A stretch of DNA of 64,000 nt from Myrica gale. Taxonomy: Eukaryota; Streptophyta; Magnoliopsida; Fagales; Myricaceae. The position numbers were made by a program, and so were the translations under genes. Positions 1-11,348 of this stretch are shown in pieces; the stretch's first letter is position 1, and the number at the start of each line of letters is the position of its first letter. The stretch spans positions 12,733,001 through 12,797,000 of the forward strand of contig OZ005603.1 of assembly GCA_963930655.1 (NCBI GenBank). The letters are read 5' to 3'. Under the pieces are notes generated by a model. The model saw nothing but the letters and a program-made list of their open reading frames with translations, was not told the origin of the DNA and did not search any database.

Positions 1-21
1 TAATTCAAAATTTGAGAGAAA

Positions 22-534
22 CTAAGTACAAAATGAATTAGCAAGCCCCATATGGTCCACATGACCTTTAAACTGTTTTACCGGTAAACCTTTAGTCATG
101 GGATCAGCAAGCATCAACTTAGTACTTATATGCTCTATAGAAACAGCATGTCTCTTGATGTTTTCTCTCACACTAAGATACTTGATATCTATGTGCTTAC
201 TCCTGCTTCCACTTTTATGATTCTTTGAAAAGAATACTGCCGCAGAATTGTCACATAAGATCTTAATTGGTCTCTCAACAGACTCAATAATTTTGAGACC
301 ACTAACAAAATTTCTTAACCACAATGCCTGTGTAGTTGCTTCATAGCACGCAATAAACTCTGCTTCCATTGTAGAGGTAGCAACTATAGTTTGTTTGCAA
401 CTTTTCCAGGATACGGTTCCTCCAGCAAAGAGAAAAATGTACCATGACGTAGACTTTCTGCTATCTATACATCCAGCAAAATCTGAATCTGTATACCCAG
501 ACACTTCTAAATGGTCAACATGTCTGTAGGTCAA
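22..534 (-). pseudogene. copia RNase H domain fragment
   Basis: The protein carries the copia RNase H signatures: SGYTDSDFAGCIDSRKS near the start, STMEAEFIACYEA in the middle, and KHIDIKYLSVRE followed by ADPMTKGLP near the end. This is the C-terminal end of a copia polyprotein. The same domain recurs at 3934-4839 and 9056-9533 on the plus strand. Part of a retroelement fossil, not a host gene. Confidence 0.88.
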
Positions 535-552
535 ACTGTAATTCTTGGTTCC

Positions 553-2286
553 TTATAAGTACCGCATGACCTTCTTTGCAGCTCTCCAATGCTCCAATCG
601 AGGATTACTTTGGTATCTTCCCAGTATACCAACTGCTAATGCAATATCAGGTCTAGTACAGACCTGAGCATACATCAAACTGCCGATTGCAGATGCATTT
701 GGTAAACCTTTCATTTGTTCTTGTTCCAATTCACTTTTGGGACATTGATCCAAACAGAATTTATCCCCTTTAATGATGGGTGCTACACTAGGAGCACATT
801 TGCTCATATCATATCTCTCTAAAACTTTTTCAATGTAGGCCTTCTGAGACAGTTGTAATATTTTCTGTTTTCTGTCTCTATGAATCTCTATGCCAATGAC
901 ATAAGAGGCTTCACCCAAATCCTTCATTTCAAAGTGTTTAGACAGAAACTTTTTAGTTTCATATAGCAAACCCAAATCATTTGTTGCAATATCGTCTACA
1001 TAAAGGACCAGAAAGATTACTTTACTCTCACTGACCTTAAGGTATATACATTGATCCACAAGATTCTCCAAAAATCCGAATGAAGTAATAACTTTGTGAA
1101 ATTTAATATACCACTGACGGGAGGCTTGTTTTAGTCCATATATATATTTCTTTAATTTACATGCCTTCTGACTGTTATCACCAAACCCCTCATGTTGTCT
1201 CATATACACCTCCTCCTCAAGATCCCCATTTAGAAAGACTGTTTTCACGTCCATCTGTTGTAGCTCTAAGTCAAAATGAGCTACTAATGCCATGATTATC
1301 CTAAACGAATCCTTCTTTGATACTGGAGAGAAGGTTTCATGATAATCTATGCCTTCTTTTTGAGTGAAACCCTTGGCTACAAGTCTGGCTTTATATCGTT
1401 CAACTTTACCGGAAGCTTCCCTTTTGGTTTTGTAAACCCATTTGCAGCCTATGGCTACAGCTCCCTTTGGTAAGTCAACAAGATCCCAGACTTGATTCTT
1501 TGCCATAGATTCTATCTCTTCCTTCATGGCATTAAACCACAACATGGAGTTATCTCCATTCATGGCCTGTGAAAACGTATTTGGATCCCTTTTAGGTCCA
1601 ACATCAAAGTCAGACTCTTGAAGGTATACAACATAATCACTAGGGATTGTTGATTTCCTTATTCTAGAGGACCGTCTTAATTCTACTTCCTCAACATCTT
1701 GCAGAGGTTGGGTAGACTCAGTCTGAACCTGTTCTGTATGAGTTGGCTCTTCTTGAACTGGTTGTGGTTCAGGATAATCAATTTGATCTTTCCTAAACAC
1801 AAACATTCTTTCTCCAGAAGGAGAAGATTCAGAAAACTCTTGTGCTTCTTTAAATTCAACCTTTTGGGAATTTGCACTAGGTTCAATACCCTCTAAAAAC
1901 TTAGCATTTCCTGATTCAACAATCCTAGTATTTTGCGTAGGACAATAAAATCTAAATCCTTTGGAGTTTACTGGATAGCCGATAAAAAATCCGCTGGTTG
2001 TCTTTGGATCTAATTTCTTTATATTCGGATCGTAAATCCTCACTTCAGCAGGACAACCCCATATGTGTAAGTGATTTAAACTAGGTTTCCACCCATTCCA
2101 TAACTCAAAAGGTGTCTTTGGGACAGCCTTGGATGAAACCCTATTTAAGATATACACAACAGTTTTTAAAGCTTCACTCCATAGATACTGAGGGAGACTA
2201 GAATTACTAAGCATACTCCTTACCATGTCCATAAGTGTGCGATTCCTTCTTTCTGCTACACCATTTTGTTGTGGTGTACTAGACAT
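553..2286 (-). pseudogene. copia integrase C-terminus and reverse transcriptase
   Basis: The N-terminal part has the integrase end motif [14 protein letters not shown], followed by a variable linker rich in Glu, Ser and Pro. The reverse transcriptase then carries [29 protein letters not shown] and the YVDD catalytic box. It ends with [17 protein letters not shown], which leads into RNase H. The domain order is typical of plant Ty1/copia. Part of the fossil at 1-3906. Confidence 0.9.
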
Positions 2287-2289
2287 TGT

Positions 2290-2820
2290 TTATTGAGCAA
2301 CAATGCCTTCCTCTTCAAGGAATTTCGCAAATGGACCACTCATTTGTCCTTTTTTTGTGTACCTTCCATAATATTCTCCACCTCTATCAGATCTTACGAT
2401 CTTGATTTTCGTTTCCTTTTGATTCTCTACTTCTGCCTTATAAGTCTTAAAGGCATTCAACGCCTCAGACTTTTCATCAATAAGGTAGAGATACATGAAA
2501 CGTGAATGATCATCAATGAATGAGATAAAATATCTCTGACCATTGAAGCATGGAATAGGAAAAGGTCCACAGAGATCAGTGTGTATGATCTCTAGAATCT
2601 TTGAACTCCTTCTGGCACCTTTAGTGGACTTGTTAGTCTGCTTTCCTTTTATGCAGTCTATACAAGTGCCAAGGTCAGAAAAATCAAGAGTTTGTAAGAC
2701 TCCGTCATTTGCCAACCTTTTGATTCGCTCAATGGAGATATGTCCCAATCTCCTATGCCATAACAAACCAGAATTCTCATTTATAAGCCTTTTCTTTATG
2801 CCAATAGTATGTATTGACAA
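2290..2820 (-). pseudogene. copia GAG-pre-integrase and integrase core
   Basis: The segment opens with the zinc-binding HHCC module (LLWHRRLGHIS and CIDCIKGKQ) and continues into the integrase core with IHTDLCGPFP, FIDDHSRFMYLY and IVRSDRGGEYYG, which hold the first acidic catalytic residues. In this family the integrase lies before reverse transcriptase, which separates copia from gypsy. Part of the fossil at 1-3906. A homologous plus-strand stretch lies at 7808-8424. Confidence 0.88.
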
Positions 2821-2892
2821 ACAATTATTCTCAAAGTTGGGATCTAATTCAATTTTGTAAAGACCATCAATTTTTATTCCACCACCAACAAC

Positions 2893-3906
2893 TTAATTAT
2901 TTCGAAATAAACTGAAAGCTAAATTTATAAAATAAAAACCATAACCCAATACATCAAGTTTTGAAATTGAAATTAAATTCCTTGAAAAGTTTGGAATAAA
3001 AAATACATCTTCAAGATCTAAAATAAATCCAGTCTTCAAAATTATTCTGTAAGTCCCACCCGCTTCCACACTTGAGAACAATTTATTTCCAGAGTAAACT
3101 CGTTGTTCACTTCTTTTCGGCTTCCTTGTTGTGAGAAAACCATGCAATGTATTCACAATGTGGATTGTAGAACCAGAATCAATCCACCAAGTATTGCAAG
3201 GAGCTTCAACAACTAAAGATTCATGACAAACAAGAGAGAGGAATATACCTTTCTTCTCAAGCCACTTTAGGTACTTTTGGCAATCCTTCTTCATGTGTCC
3301 TTTCTTCTTACAGAAGAAACAAGTATCCTTAGTGCCATTAATCTTAATTGGCACCTTGTTCTCCTTCTTGAAGTTGTGGACAACCTTGCCTTTCTTGGTC
3401 TTCCCCTTAGCACGAGAAACAAAGTGAGAACTCTCAGGTTTCTCAAGTTTCTCGAGTTTCTCGAGTTTCAGCCTCTCTTCCTCTTGAACACACATAGTCA
3501 GTAAATCATTCACTGACCATTTTTCCTTATGTGTGTTGTATGATATTTTAAATGGACCATACTCATTTGGTAGAGAGTTCAAAATTAGATGAACCAAGAA
3601 TGAGTCAGAAATTTCAACTTCCAGAGTTTTTAATTGAGATGCAATGTCTCTCATCTCCATTATGTGCTCACGCACACTAGTTGAACTCTTTATTGATTTG
3701 CTTGACAGCTTTCTCATTAGGGTGCTGGCTAATGCCTTTTCAGAAGTAACAAATTGTTCTTCAACGGACTTTAAAAAATCCTTAGCTTTAATGTTTTCAG
3801 GGATAGAACCCCTAATGCTCTTGATGATGTGAGATTTAATGAACATCAAACTGAGACGATTTGATCGCTCCCATCGTTCATAAGAATAAATCTCCTGTGG
3901 CGTACT
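2893..3906 (-). pseudogene. copia gag with CCHC zinc knuckle and protease start
   Basis: The gag part shows the UBN2-type core (HIMEMRDIASQLKTLE, LVHLILNSLPNEYGPFK, YNTHKEKWSVNDLL), a Lys-rich stretch and the zinc knuckle CFFCKKKGHMKKDC. The retropepsin-like WWIDSGSTIHIVN with its catalytic D-S-G follows. Plus-strand relatives lie at 6568-7541 and 10566-10962. Residues read upstream of 3906 on this strand are antisense of the neighbouring RT copy and are not gag. Confidence 0.87.
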
Positions 3907-5174
3907 AAAAAGTTTCTGTCTAAACACTTTGAGATGAAGGATTTGGGTGAAGCCTCTTATGTCATTGGCATAGAGATTCATAGAGACAGAAAACAGAAAA
4001 TATTACAACTGTCTCAGAAGGCCTACATTGAAAAAGTTTTAGAGAGATATGATATGAGCAAATGTGCTCCTAGTGTAGCACCCATCATTAAAGGGGATAA
4101 ATTCTGTTTGGATCAATGTCTCAAAAGTGAATTGGAACAAGAACAAATGAAAGGTTTACCATATGCATCTGCAATCGGCAGTTTGATGTATGCTCAGGTC
4201 TGTACTAGACCTGATATTGCATTAGCAGTTGGTATACTGGGAAGATACCAAAGTAATCCTGGATTGGAGCATTGGAGAGCTGCAAAGAAGGTCATGCGGT
4301 ACTTACAAGGAACCAAGAATTACAGTTTGACCTACAGACATGTTGACCATTTAGAAGTGTCTGGGTATACAGATTCAGATTTTGCTGGATGTATAGATAG
4401 CAGAAAGTCTACGTCAGGGTACATTTTTCTCTTTGTTGGAGGAGCCGTATCCTGGAAAAGTTGCAAACAGACTATAGTTGCTACCTCTACAATGGAAGCA
4501 GAGTTTATTGCGTGCTATGAAGCCACTACACAGGCATTGTGGTTAAGAAATTTTGTTAGTGGTCTCAAAATTATTGAGTCTGTTGAGAGACCAATTAAGA
4601 TCTTATGTGACAATTCTGCGGCAGTATTCTTTTCAAAGAATCATAAAAGTGGAAGCAGGAGTAAGCACATAGATATCAAATATCTTAGTGTGAGAGAAAA
4701 CATCAAGAGACATGATGTTTCTATAGAGCATATAAGTATTAAGTTGATGCTTGCTGATCCCATGACTAAAGGTTTACCGGTAAAACAGTTTAAAGGTCAT
4801 GTGGACCATATGGGGCTTGCTAATTCATTTTGTACTTAGTTTCTCTCAAATTTTGAATTACAGACATGAAGTTATTGTAATAAAGATTTATTGCGCAAAT
4901 TCTTTATTATTTATTGTTATCTATGAAGATAAATAAAAGGACCTGAATGACTTATAAGAAGTTCATTCATAAAGTTTTGATTCCCATAAAGTACTCATAT
5001 TGTGAGTATTGTGCTGGTAATACATGGAAGGGACGACCGATTATGTTACGGTTTTACCGCTATGATTCGTGTGTAGCATTCATTATGTGGGTGGGAGGAT
5101 TCCATAAACAGTTGGCCATACTAAAGAACTCCAGACACCATTAAGACATATGTCGTCAAGGTCAAGTGGGAGAT
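3907..5174 (+). mobile_element. Ty1/copia 3' internal fragment, forward (RT end, RNase H, 3' UTR)
   Basis: The reading frame at 3934-4839 starts inside reverse transcriptase ([18 protein letters not shown]) and ends with RNase H (ADPMTKGLPVKQF). A non-coding 3' region follows, closing with a purine-rich tract just before the LTR at 5175. The same 3' region recurs at 9540-9870. The left edge abuts the reverse-strand copy through a few bases of shared sequence (ACTAAAAAGTTTCTG), as expected of an illegitimate join or a template switch. Confidence 0.88.
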
Positions 5175-5687
5175 TGTTAGAAAATTTCCTTAAGGTGACC
5201 TAATTGACATATGTAAATAATCTTTTAAAGTTTTAAAGATTATGGTGTCAGTTAGAATAAGATTATGGAATCTGTAGCAGATTCAAATTTAGAACTAATT
5301 GGATAAAGATTGCAATTTGATTTCTGATTTAAATTGGAATTCAAATTGTAACCAATTAGATAAAGTTTGCTATTTGATTTTGAATTTGAATTTGCTATTT
5401 GATTTTGAATTTGAATTACCTTGATGGAAGGAACAAGTTCAAATCTACAACAGATTGAGGGTCCCTGACCTAGCCTATAAATAAGAGGCCTGTGTATACC
5501 ATCTAATGCATTCTCTGTAAGGCATAGGCATAGATTGGAAGAGCCTCACTAAAATACTTCATATTCATAAAGTTACTCTGCAGAGATTCTGTTCGAGTGC
5601 TGAGCAAGATGGCTGGAGGTAAAGATCCTGCTTTATTATTCCGCTGCATTCACAATCAAATTGATTGATTGTGATTTTATTTTTACA
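5175..5687 (+). repeat. Ty1/copia LTR (513 bp)
   Basis: Begins TGTTAGAAAATTTCC, ends TTTTTACA, and is flanked by a purine-rich tract on the left and a TGGTATCAGAGC primer-binding site on the right. It contains a TATA-like CTATAAATAAGAGG. It serves both as the 3' LTR of the piece at 3907-5174 and as the 5' LTR of the piece starting at 5688. Against the LTR at 9871-10384 roughly ten differences are visible by eye, about 2 percent, which suggests recent activity. Confidence 0.93.
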
Positions 5688-5701
5688 TGTGGTATCAGAG
5701 C
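5688..5701 (+). other. primer-binding site (initiator tRNA-Met type)
   Basis: Two bases after the LTR end lies TGGTATCAGAGC, the usual plant retrotransposon priming site complementary to the 3' end of initiator tRNA-Met. It shows that the LTR at 5175-5687 works as a 5' LTR for the downstream gag region. Confidence 0.9.
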
Positions 5702-8424
5702 TTATTGATACCTTTTCTAAAACACAAGCAGGGGAGCTCCCAGGTAAGTGAGGTAGGTCTGAGGACCTTTAAATACCAAGACTTGCCTTAGCCAGAACTG
5801 TCCATGTCTTGTGTTCTTCGATCATACCCCATATTCCCACCAACCTTAGTAGGTTCATTTAATGATGCTTGGTCTAGGCATCAAACATTTTATGCATGAT
5901 CAACATATCATTATAATTAGACTTTCACATAATAAATCAAGCATAAACTTAATATTTCTAGAATGGAATCAATTATACATTGAATATCATAATAATTCTA
6001 GAAATTAATGCAAGCATAAAAGTAAACTGATATTTCTAGAATAATCAATTAAACATTGAACATCTAAATAATTCTAGAAATTAATGCAAGCATAAAAGTA
6101 AAATAATATTTCTAGAATTTAATCAATTAAACATTGAACATCTAAATAATTCTAGAAATTAATGCAAGCTAATATTTCTAGAATTTAATAAATTAAAAAT
6201 TGAACATCCAAATAATTCTAGAAATTAATGTCTGTGTGGTAACTAAATTATAAAATTGATACATTTCCCCGCAGGGAAATTTTTTAATTTTGTGACTTAG
6301 TTAGATTAAAATAATAAATTTTGTATTAACAATAAAATTTTCTTAGGCCCACAATTACGGAGAATTTTATTCTTAATATTTAAAATTGTTAGATTTAATA
6401 ATAAAGAGTAAATTTCATGCATATGCAACCTTTGCCCATAGGTAGGTTGAAATTTACTATTAAATTGACATTGGTTGATTTAAATATGGTTAATTCATAG
6501 CAATTCAGTAGTTTTATTTTTCTTTGGTTATATTGCAGTTATTCCTTCTTCCCTAATTGATAGTTCGTTGCGTGTTCCAATGCTAAGTGGTGATAATTTT
6601 GCTGACTGGAAGCAAAGTTTACTTTTCACTCTGGGGTGTATGGAATTGGATGAAGCGCTCCGTGTGGTGGAACCCACTATCACGGAATCAAGTACGCCAC
6701 AGGAGATTTATGTTTATGAACGATGGGAGCGATCATATCGCCTCATTTTGATGTTGATTAAATCTCACATCATCAAAAGCATTAGGGGTTCTATCCCTGA
6801 AAGCATTAAAGCTAAGGATTTTTAAAGTCCGTTGAAGAACAATTTGTTACTTCTGAAAAAGCATTAGCCAGCACCCTGATGAGAAAATTGAGGTCAAGCA
6901 AATCAATAAAAAGTTCAACTAGTGTGCGTGAGCACATAATGGAGATGAGAGACATTGCATCTCAATTAAAAACTCTGGAAGTTGAAATTTCTGACTCATT
7001 CTTGGTTCATCTAATTTTGAACTCTCTACCAAATGAGTATGGTCCCTTTAAAATATCATACAACACACATAAGAAAAAATGGTCAGTGAATGATTTACTG
7101 ACTATGTGTGTTCAAGAGGAAGAGAGGCTGAAACTCGAGAAACCTGAGAAACCCGAGAGTTCTCACTTTGTTTCTCGTGCTAAGGGGAAGACCAAGAAAG
7201 GCAAGGTTGTCCACAACTTCAAGAAGGAGAACAAGGTGCCAATTAAGATTAATGGCACTAAGGATACTTGTTTCTTCTGTAAGAAGAAAGGACACATGAA
7301 GAAGGAATGCCAAAAGTACCTAAAGTGGCTCGAGAAGAAAGGTATATTCCTCTCTCTTGTTTGTCATGAATCTTTAGTTGTTGAAGCTCCTTGCAATACT
7401 TGGTGGATTGATTCTGGTTCTACAATCCACATTGTGAATACATTGCAGGGTTTTCTCACAACAAGGAAGCCGAAAAGAAGTGAACAACGAGTTTACTCTG
7501 GAAATAAATTGTTCTCAAGTGTGGAAGCGGTTGGGACTTAAAGAATAATTTTGAAAACTGGTTTTGTTTTAGATCTTGAAGATGTATTTTTATTCCAAAC
7601 TTTTCAAGGAATTTAATTTCAATTTCAAAACTTGATATATTGGGTTATCGTTTTTATTTTACAAATTCAGCTTTCAGTTTGTTTCGAAATAATCAAGTTG
7701 TTGGTGGTGGAATAAAATTTATGGTCTTTACAAAATTGAATTAGATCCCAACTTTGAGAATAATTGTTTGTCAATACATACTATTGGCATAAAAAGAAGG
7801 CTTATAAATGAGAATTCCGGTTTGTTATGGCATAGGAGATTGGGACATATCTCCATTGAGCGAATCAAAAAGGTTGGCAAATGACGGAGTCTTACAAACT
7901 CTTGATTTTACTGACCTTGACATTTGTATAGACTGCATAAAGGGAAAGCAGACTAACAAGTCCACTAAAGGTGTCAAAAGGAGTTCTAAGATTCTAGAGA
8001 TCATACACACTGATCTCTGTGGACCTTTTCCCACTCCATGTGTTCAATGGTCAGAGATATTTTATCTCATTCATTGATGACCATTCACGTTTCATGTATC
8101 TCTACCTTATTGATGAAAAGTCTGAGGCGTTGAATGTCTTTAAGACTTATAAGGCAGAAGTAGAGAATCAAAAGGAAATGAAAATCAAGATCGTAAGATC
8201 TGATAGAGGTGGAGAATATTATGGAAGGTACACAAAAAAAGGACAAATGAGTGGTCCATTTGCGAAATTCCTTGAAGAGGAAGGCATTGTTGCTCAATAC
8301 ACAATGCCTGGTACACCACAACAAAATGGTGTCGCAGAAAGAAGGAATCGCACATTTATGGACATGGTAAGGAGTATGCTTAGTAATTCTAGTCTCCTTC
8401 AGTATCTATGGAGTGAAGCTTTAA
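5702..8424 (+). mobile_element. Ty1/copia 5' internal half, forward (leader, gag, integrase)
   Basis: After the primer-binding site comes a leader of about 850 bases with a short tandem repeat. Gag follows (6568-6825 and 6879-7541; zinc knuckle CFFCKKKGHMKKEC, then WWIDSGSTIHIVN), then GAG-pre-integrase and integrase (7808-8424; WSEALK at the right edge). The coding region is a fossil with a handful of interruptions. A poly-T/A-rich block and a TRIM-like LTR replace what would normally follow. It is the same family as the piece at 1-3906. Confidence 0.88.
5951..6232 (+). repeat. four-unit tandem repeat in copia leader
   Basis: Four imperfect copies of a 64-80 base unit start near 5951, 6031, 6107 and 6171. 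Each has ATTTCTAGAAT near its start and ATTCTAGAAATTAATG near its end, so TCTAGA palindromes recur twice per unit. The units lie in the untranslated leader between the primer-binding site and gag. Leader repeats are common in LTR elements; no function is inferred. Confidence 0.75.
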
Positions 8425-8750
8425 AAGTTTTTTTTTTTTTTTTAAAAATTAAAAAATTAAAAAATTAAAAAAATAATAATAATATAATCTGCCGGTCCGG
8501 TCCTAGTAACCACCGATGTGGGCTTGGTGGGCCTTGACGAGGACGTCAAGGATTTAAGTGGGGGATATTGTGATACCCCGAATCCCACATGGAGTGAGAG
8601 AGGAGAATGAATGAGAGATGAGTTCTATAAAGGTCAAGTCCCACATTGGGACCTTACTAGGTTGAACTGGGCTTTATAATGATCCAAGGGGCTTCAAAAG
8701 TAACCTTGACTAGTCATTTTGAAGTCAAAGCACAGATGTGGTATCGGAGC
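8425..8750 (+). mobile_element. low-complexity A/T tract plus TRIM-like short LTR and priming site
   Basis: A T-run and AATTAAAA repeats (8425-8485) precede a segment whose 3' part reads AAGTGGGGGATAT (a polypurine tract). Then comes TGTGATACCCCGAATCCCAC, an LTR-like start near 8569, and a unit of only about 165 bases ending before TGGTATCGGAGC near 8738. LTRs this short are typical of TRIM (terminal-repeat retrotransposon in miniature) elements. Only one terminal repeat is seen. It interrupts the copia coding region. Confidence 0.6.
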
Positions 8751-9055
8751 GACAAAAACTTTTTAGTTTCATATAGCAAACCCAAATCATTTGTTGCAAG
8801 TAAAATATCGTCTACATAAAGGACTAGAAAGATTACTTTACTCCCACTGACCTTAAGGTATATACATTGATCCACAAGATTCTCCAAAGATCCGAATGAA
8901 GTAATAACCTTGTGAAATTTAATATAATATTGACGGGAGGCTTGTTTTAATCCATATATAGATTTCTTTAATTTACATGTCTTCTGACTGTTATCATTAA
9001 ACCCCTCAGGTTGTCTCATATACACCTCCTCCTCAAGATCCCCATTTAGAAAGGC
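8751..9055 (-). mobile_element. Ty1/copia reverse transcriptase fragment, inverted
   Basis: On the minus strand this stretch encodes the reverse-transcriptase core of the same copia family ([15 protein letters not shown] and [18 protein letters not shown]). It matches 950-1245 of the first piece in the same orientation but lies between two plus-strand pieces. At its right edge it switches to plus-strand RNase H through shared CTGGGTATACAG. A fossil fragment. Confidence 0.85.
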
Positions 9056-9870
9056 TGGGTATACAGATTCAGATTTTGCTGGATGTATAGATAGCAGAAA
9101 GTCTACGTCAGGGTACATTTTTCTCTTTGCTGGAGGAGCCGTATCCTGGAAAAGTTGCAAACAGACTATAGTTGCTACCTCTACAATGGAAGCAGAGTTT
9201 ATTGCGTGCTATGAAGCCACTACACAGGCATTGTGGTTAAGAAATTTTGTTAGTGGTCTCAAAATTATTGAGTCTGTTGAGAGACCAATTAAGATCTTAT
9301 GTGACAATTATGCGGCAGTATTCTTTTCAAAGAATCATAAAAGTGGAAGCAGGAGTAAGCACATAGATATCAAGTATCTTAGTGTGAGAGAAAACATCAA
9401 GAGACATGCTGTTTCTATAGAGCATATAAGTACTAAGTTGATGCTTGCTGATCCCATGACTAAAGGTTTACCGGTAAAACAGTTTAAAGGTCATGTGGAC
9501 CATATGGGGCTTGCAAATTCATTTTGTACTTAGTTTCTCTCAATTTTTGAATTACAGACATGAAGTTATTGTAATAAAGATTTATTACGCAAATTCTTTA
9601 TTATTTATTGTTATCTACGGAGATAAATAAAATAGGACCTGAATGACTTATAGGAAGTTCATTCGTAAAGTTTTGATTCTCATAAAGTACTCATATAATG
9701 AGTATTGTGCTGGTAATACATGGAAGGGAAGACCGATTATGTTACGGTTTTACCGCTATGATTCGTGTGTAGCATTCATTATGTGGGTGGGAGGATTCCA
9801 TAAACAGTTGGCCATACTAAAGAACTCCAGACACCATTAAGACATATGTCGTCAAGGTCAAGTGGGAGAA
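9056..9870 (+). mobile_element. Ty1/copia RNase H end and 3' UTR, forward
   Basis: Contains the RNase H tail (MEAEFIACYEATTQALWL, ADPMTKGLPVKQF) to 9533, then the same 3' non-coding region as at 4840-5174, ending in a purine-rich tract (AAGTGGGAGAA) just before the LTR at 9871. Nearly identical in sequence to 4370-5174. Confidence 0.88.
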
Positions 9871-10384
9871 TGTTAGAAAATTTCCTTAAGGTGACCTAAT
9901 TGACATATGTAAATAATCTTTTAAAGTTTTAAAGATTATGGTGTCAGTTAAAATAAGATTATGGAATCTGTAGCAGATTCAAATTTAGAACTAATTGGAT
10001 AAAGATTGCAATTTGATTTCTGATTTAAATTGGAATTCAAATTGTAACCAATTAGATAAAGTTTGCTATTTGATTTTGAATTTGAATTTGCTATTTGATT
10101 TTGAATTTGAATTACCTTGATGGAAGGAACAAGTTCAAATCTACAACAGATTGGGGGTCCCTGACCTAGCCTATAAATAGGAGGCCTGTGTATACCATCT
10201 AATGCATTCTCTGTAAGGCATAGGCATAGTTTGGAAGAGCCTCACTAAAATACTTCATATTCATAAAGTTACTCTGCAGAGATTCTGATCGAGTGCTGAG
10301 CAAGATGGCTGGAGGTAAAGATCATGTTATATTTATTCCGCTGCATTCACAATCAAATTGATTGATTGTAATTTTACTCTTACA
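9871..10384 (+). repeat. Ty1/copia LTR (514 bp)
   Basis: Starts TGTTAGAAAATTTCC and ends CTCTTACA, colinear with the LTR at 5175-5687, with about ten visible substitutions and a small indel. It lies after the polypurine tract, so it is a 3' LTR. No primer-binding site follows. Instead an inverted LTR start begins at once at 10385. Confidence 0.93.
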
Positions 10385-10565
10385 CTGCTACAGATTCCAT
10401 AATCTTATTTTAACTGACAGTATAATCTTTAAAACTTTAAAAGATTATTTACATATGTCAATTAGGTCACCTTAAGGAAATTTTCTAACATTCTCCCACT
10501 TGACCTTGACGACATATGTCTTAATGGTGTCCGGAGTTCTTTAGTATGGCCAACTGTTTATGGAA
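10385..10565 (-). mobile_element. inverted piece: first ~107 bp of LTR plus 3' UTR
   Basis: Bases 10385-10491 are the reverse complement of the first part of the 9871 LTR. Bases 10492-10565 are the reverse complement of the polypurine tract and 3' UTR that normally precede it (TTCTCCCACTTGACC). The LTR at 9871 and this piece therefore form an inverted repeat whose arms meet at 10384/10385, with no priming site between them. Confidence 0.85.
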
Positions 10566-10962
10566 TCAAATTTCTGACTCATTCTTGGTTCATCTAATTT
10601 TGAACTCTCTACGAAATGAGTATGGTCCATTTAAAATATCATACAACACACATAAGGAAAAATGGTCAGTGAATGATTTACTGACTATGTGTGTTCAAGA
10701 GGAAGAGAGGCTGAAACTCGAGAAACCTGAGAAACCTGAGAGTTCTCACTTTGTTTCTCGTGCTAAGGGGAAGACCAAGAAAGGCAAGGTTGTCCACAAC
10801 TTCCAGAAGGAGAACAATGTGCCAATTAAGATTAATGGCACTAAAGATACTTGTTTCTTCTGTAAGAAGAAAGGACACATGAAGAAGGATTGTCAAAAGT
10901 ACCTAAAGTGGCTTGAGAAGAAAGGTATATTCCTCTCTCTTGTTTGTCATGAATCTTTAGTT
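10566..10962 (+). mobile_element. Ty1/copia gag fragment, forward
   Basis: Encodes the gag C-terminal part of the same family (LVHLILNSLRNEYGPFK, the zinc knuckle CFFCKKKGHMKKDC, IFLSLVCHESL), colinear with 6985-7380. It stops abruptly after ATCTTTAGTT and unrelated A/T-rich DNA follows. A fossil fragment forming the right edge of the copia mosaic. Confidence 0.85.
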
Positions 10963-11327
10963 TTTCTTTTAAGAAAGAGGATCTTAGCTCTAAATTTTAT
11001 TTTTTTTTAAAAAAAACCTCACTTATGGCAGAGGAATATCGTAGTTATATCGAAAAACTTGACAAAACTCTCAAAAAACAAGATAATAGGACCTAAAATA
11101 ACAAAAAATAAATAAAGCTGTAAACCAATAAAAAAACCAACAAGCTTAAAATGTAAAATTATTAGCAAAACTCAGCTTATCAAGAGACAAAATACCTCTT
11201 GTACCATAAGGTAAAACATCAAGACTCACACATTGAATTTACTGATCACCAACAGACTGCATAATCTAATAAACCACATTGTCATCAAAGTTGACTTTCC
11301 TTCTTAAATCCCATTTTCTTAGCTGAT
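10963..11327. other. intergenic, no gene seen
   Basis: A/T-rich sequence between the copia mosaic and CACTA-1. No reading frame, RNA gene or family motif is recognised. It may be the original host DNA into which both elements inserted. Confidence 0.6.
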
Positions 11328-11348
11328 CACTAATAAAAAAAGGACTTC

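Larger units (their letters stand above)
1..3906 (-). mobile_element. Ty1/copia element, internal region, reverse orientation, cut by window start
   Basis: Reading the minus strand from 3906 to 1 gives the normal copia order: gag with a CCHC knuckle, a short protease stretch, GAG-pre-integrase, integrase, reverse transcriptase and RNase H. No LTR lies in this piece, since the element runs off the left edge. It belongs to the same family as the plus-strand pieces at 3907-10962, with near-identical stretches. Near 3906 it meets a plus-strand copy of the RT/RNase H end head-on. It is a fossil with a small number of coding interruptions. Confidence 0.9.

Noticed and set aside
4947-5144. A 65-residue frame in the copia 3' UTR, repeated at 9643-9840
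   Set aside because: Its conservation between the two copies reflects their recent common origin; the stretch is the normal 3' non-coding region before the polypurine tract. No protein family matches.
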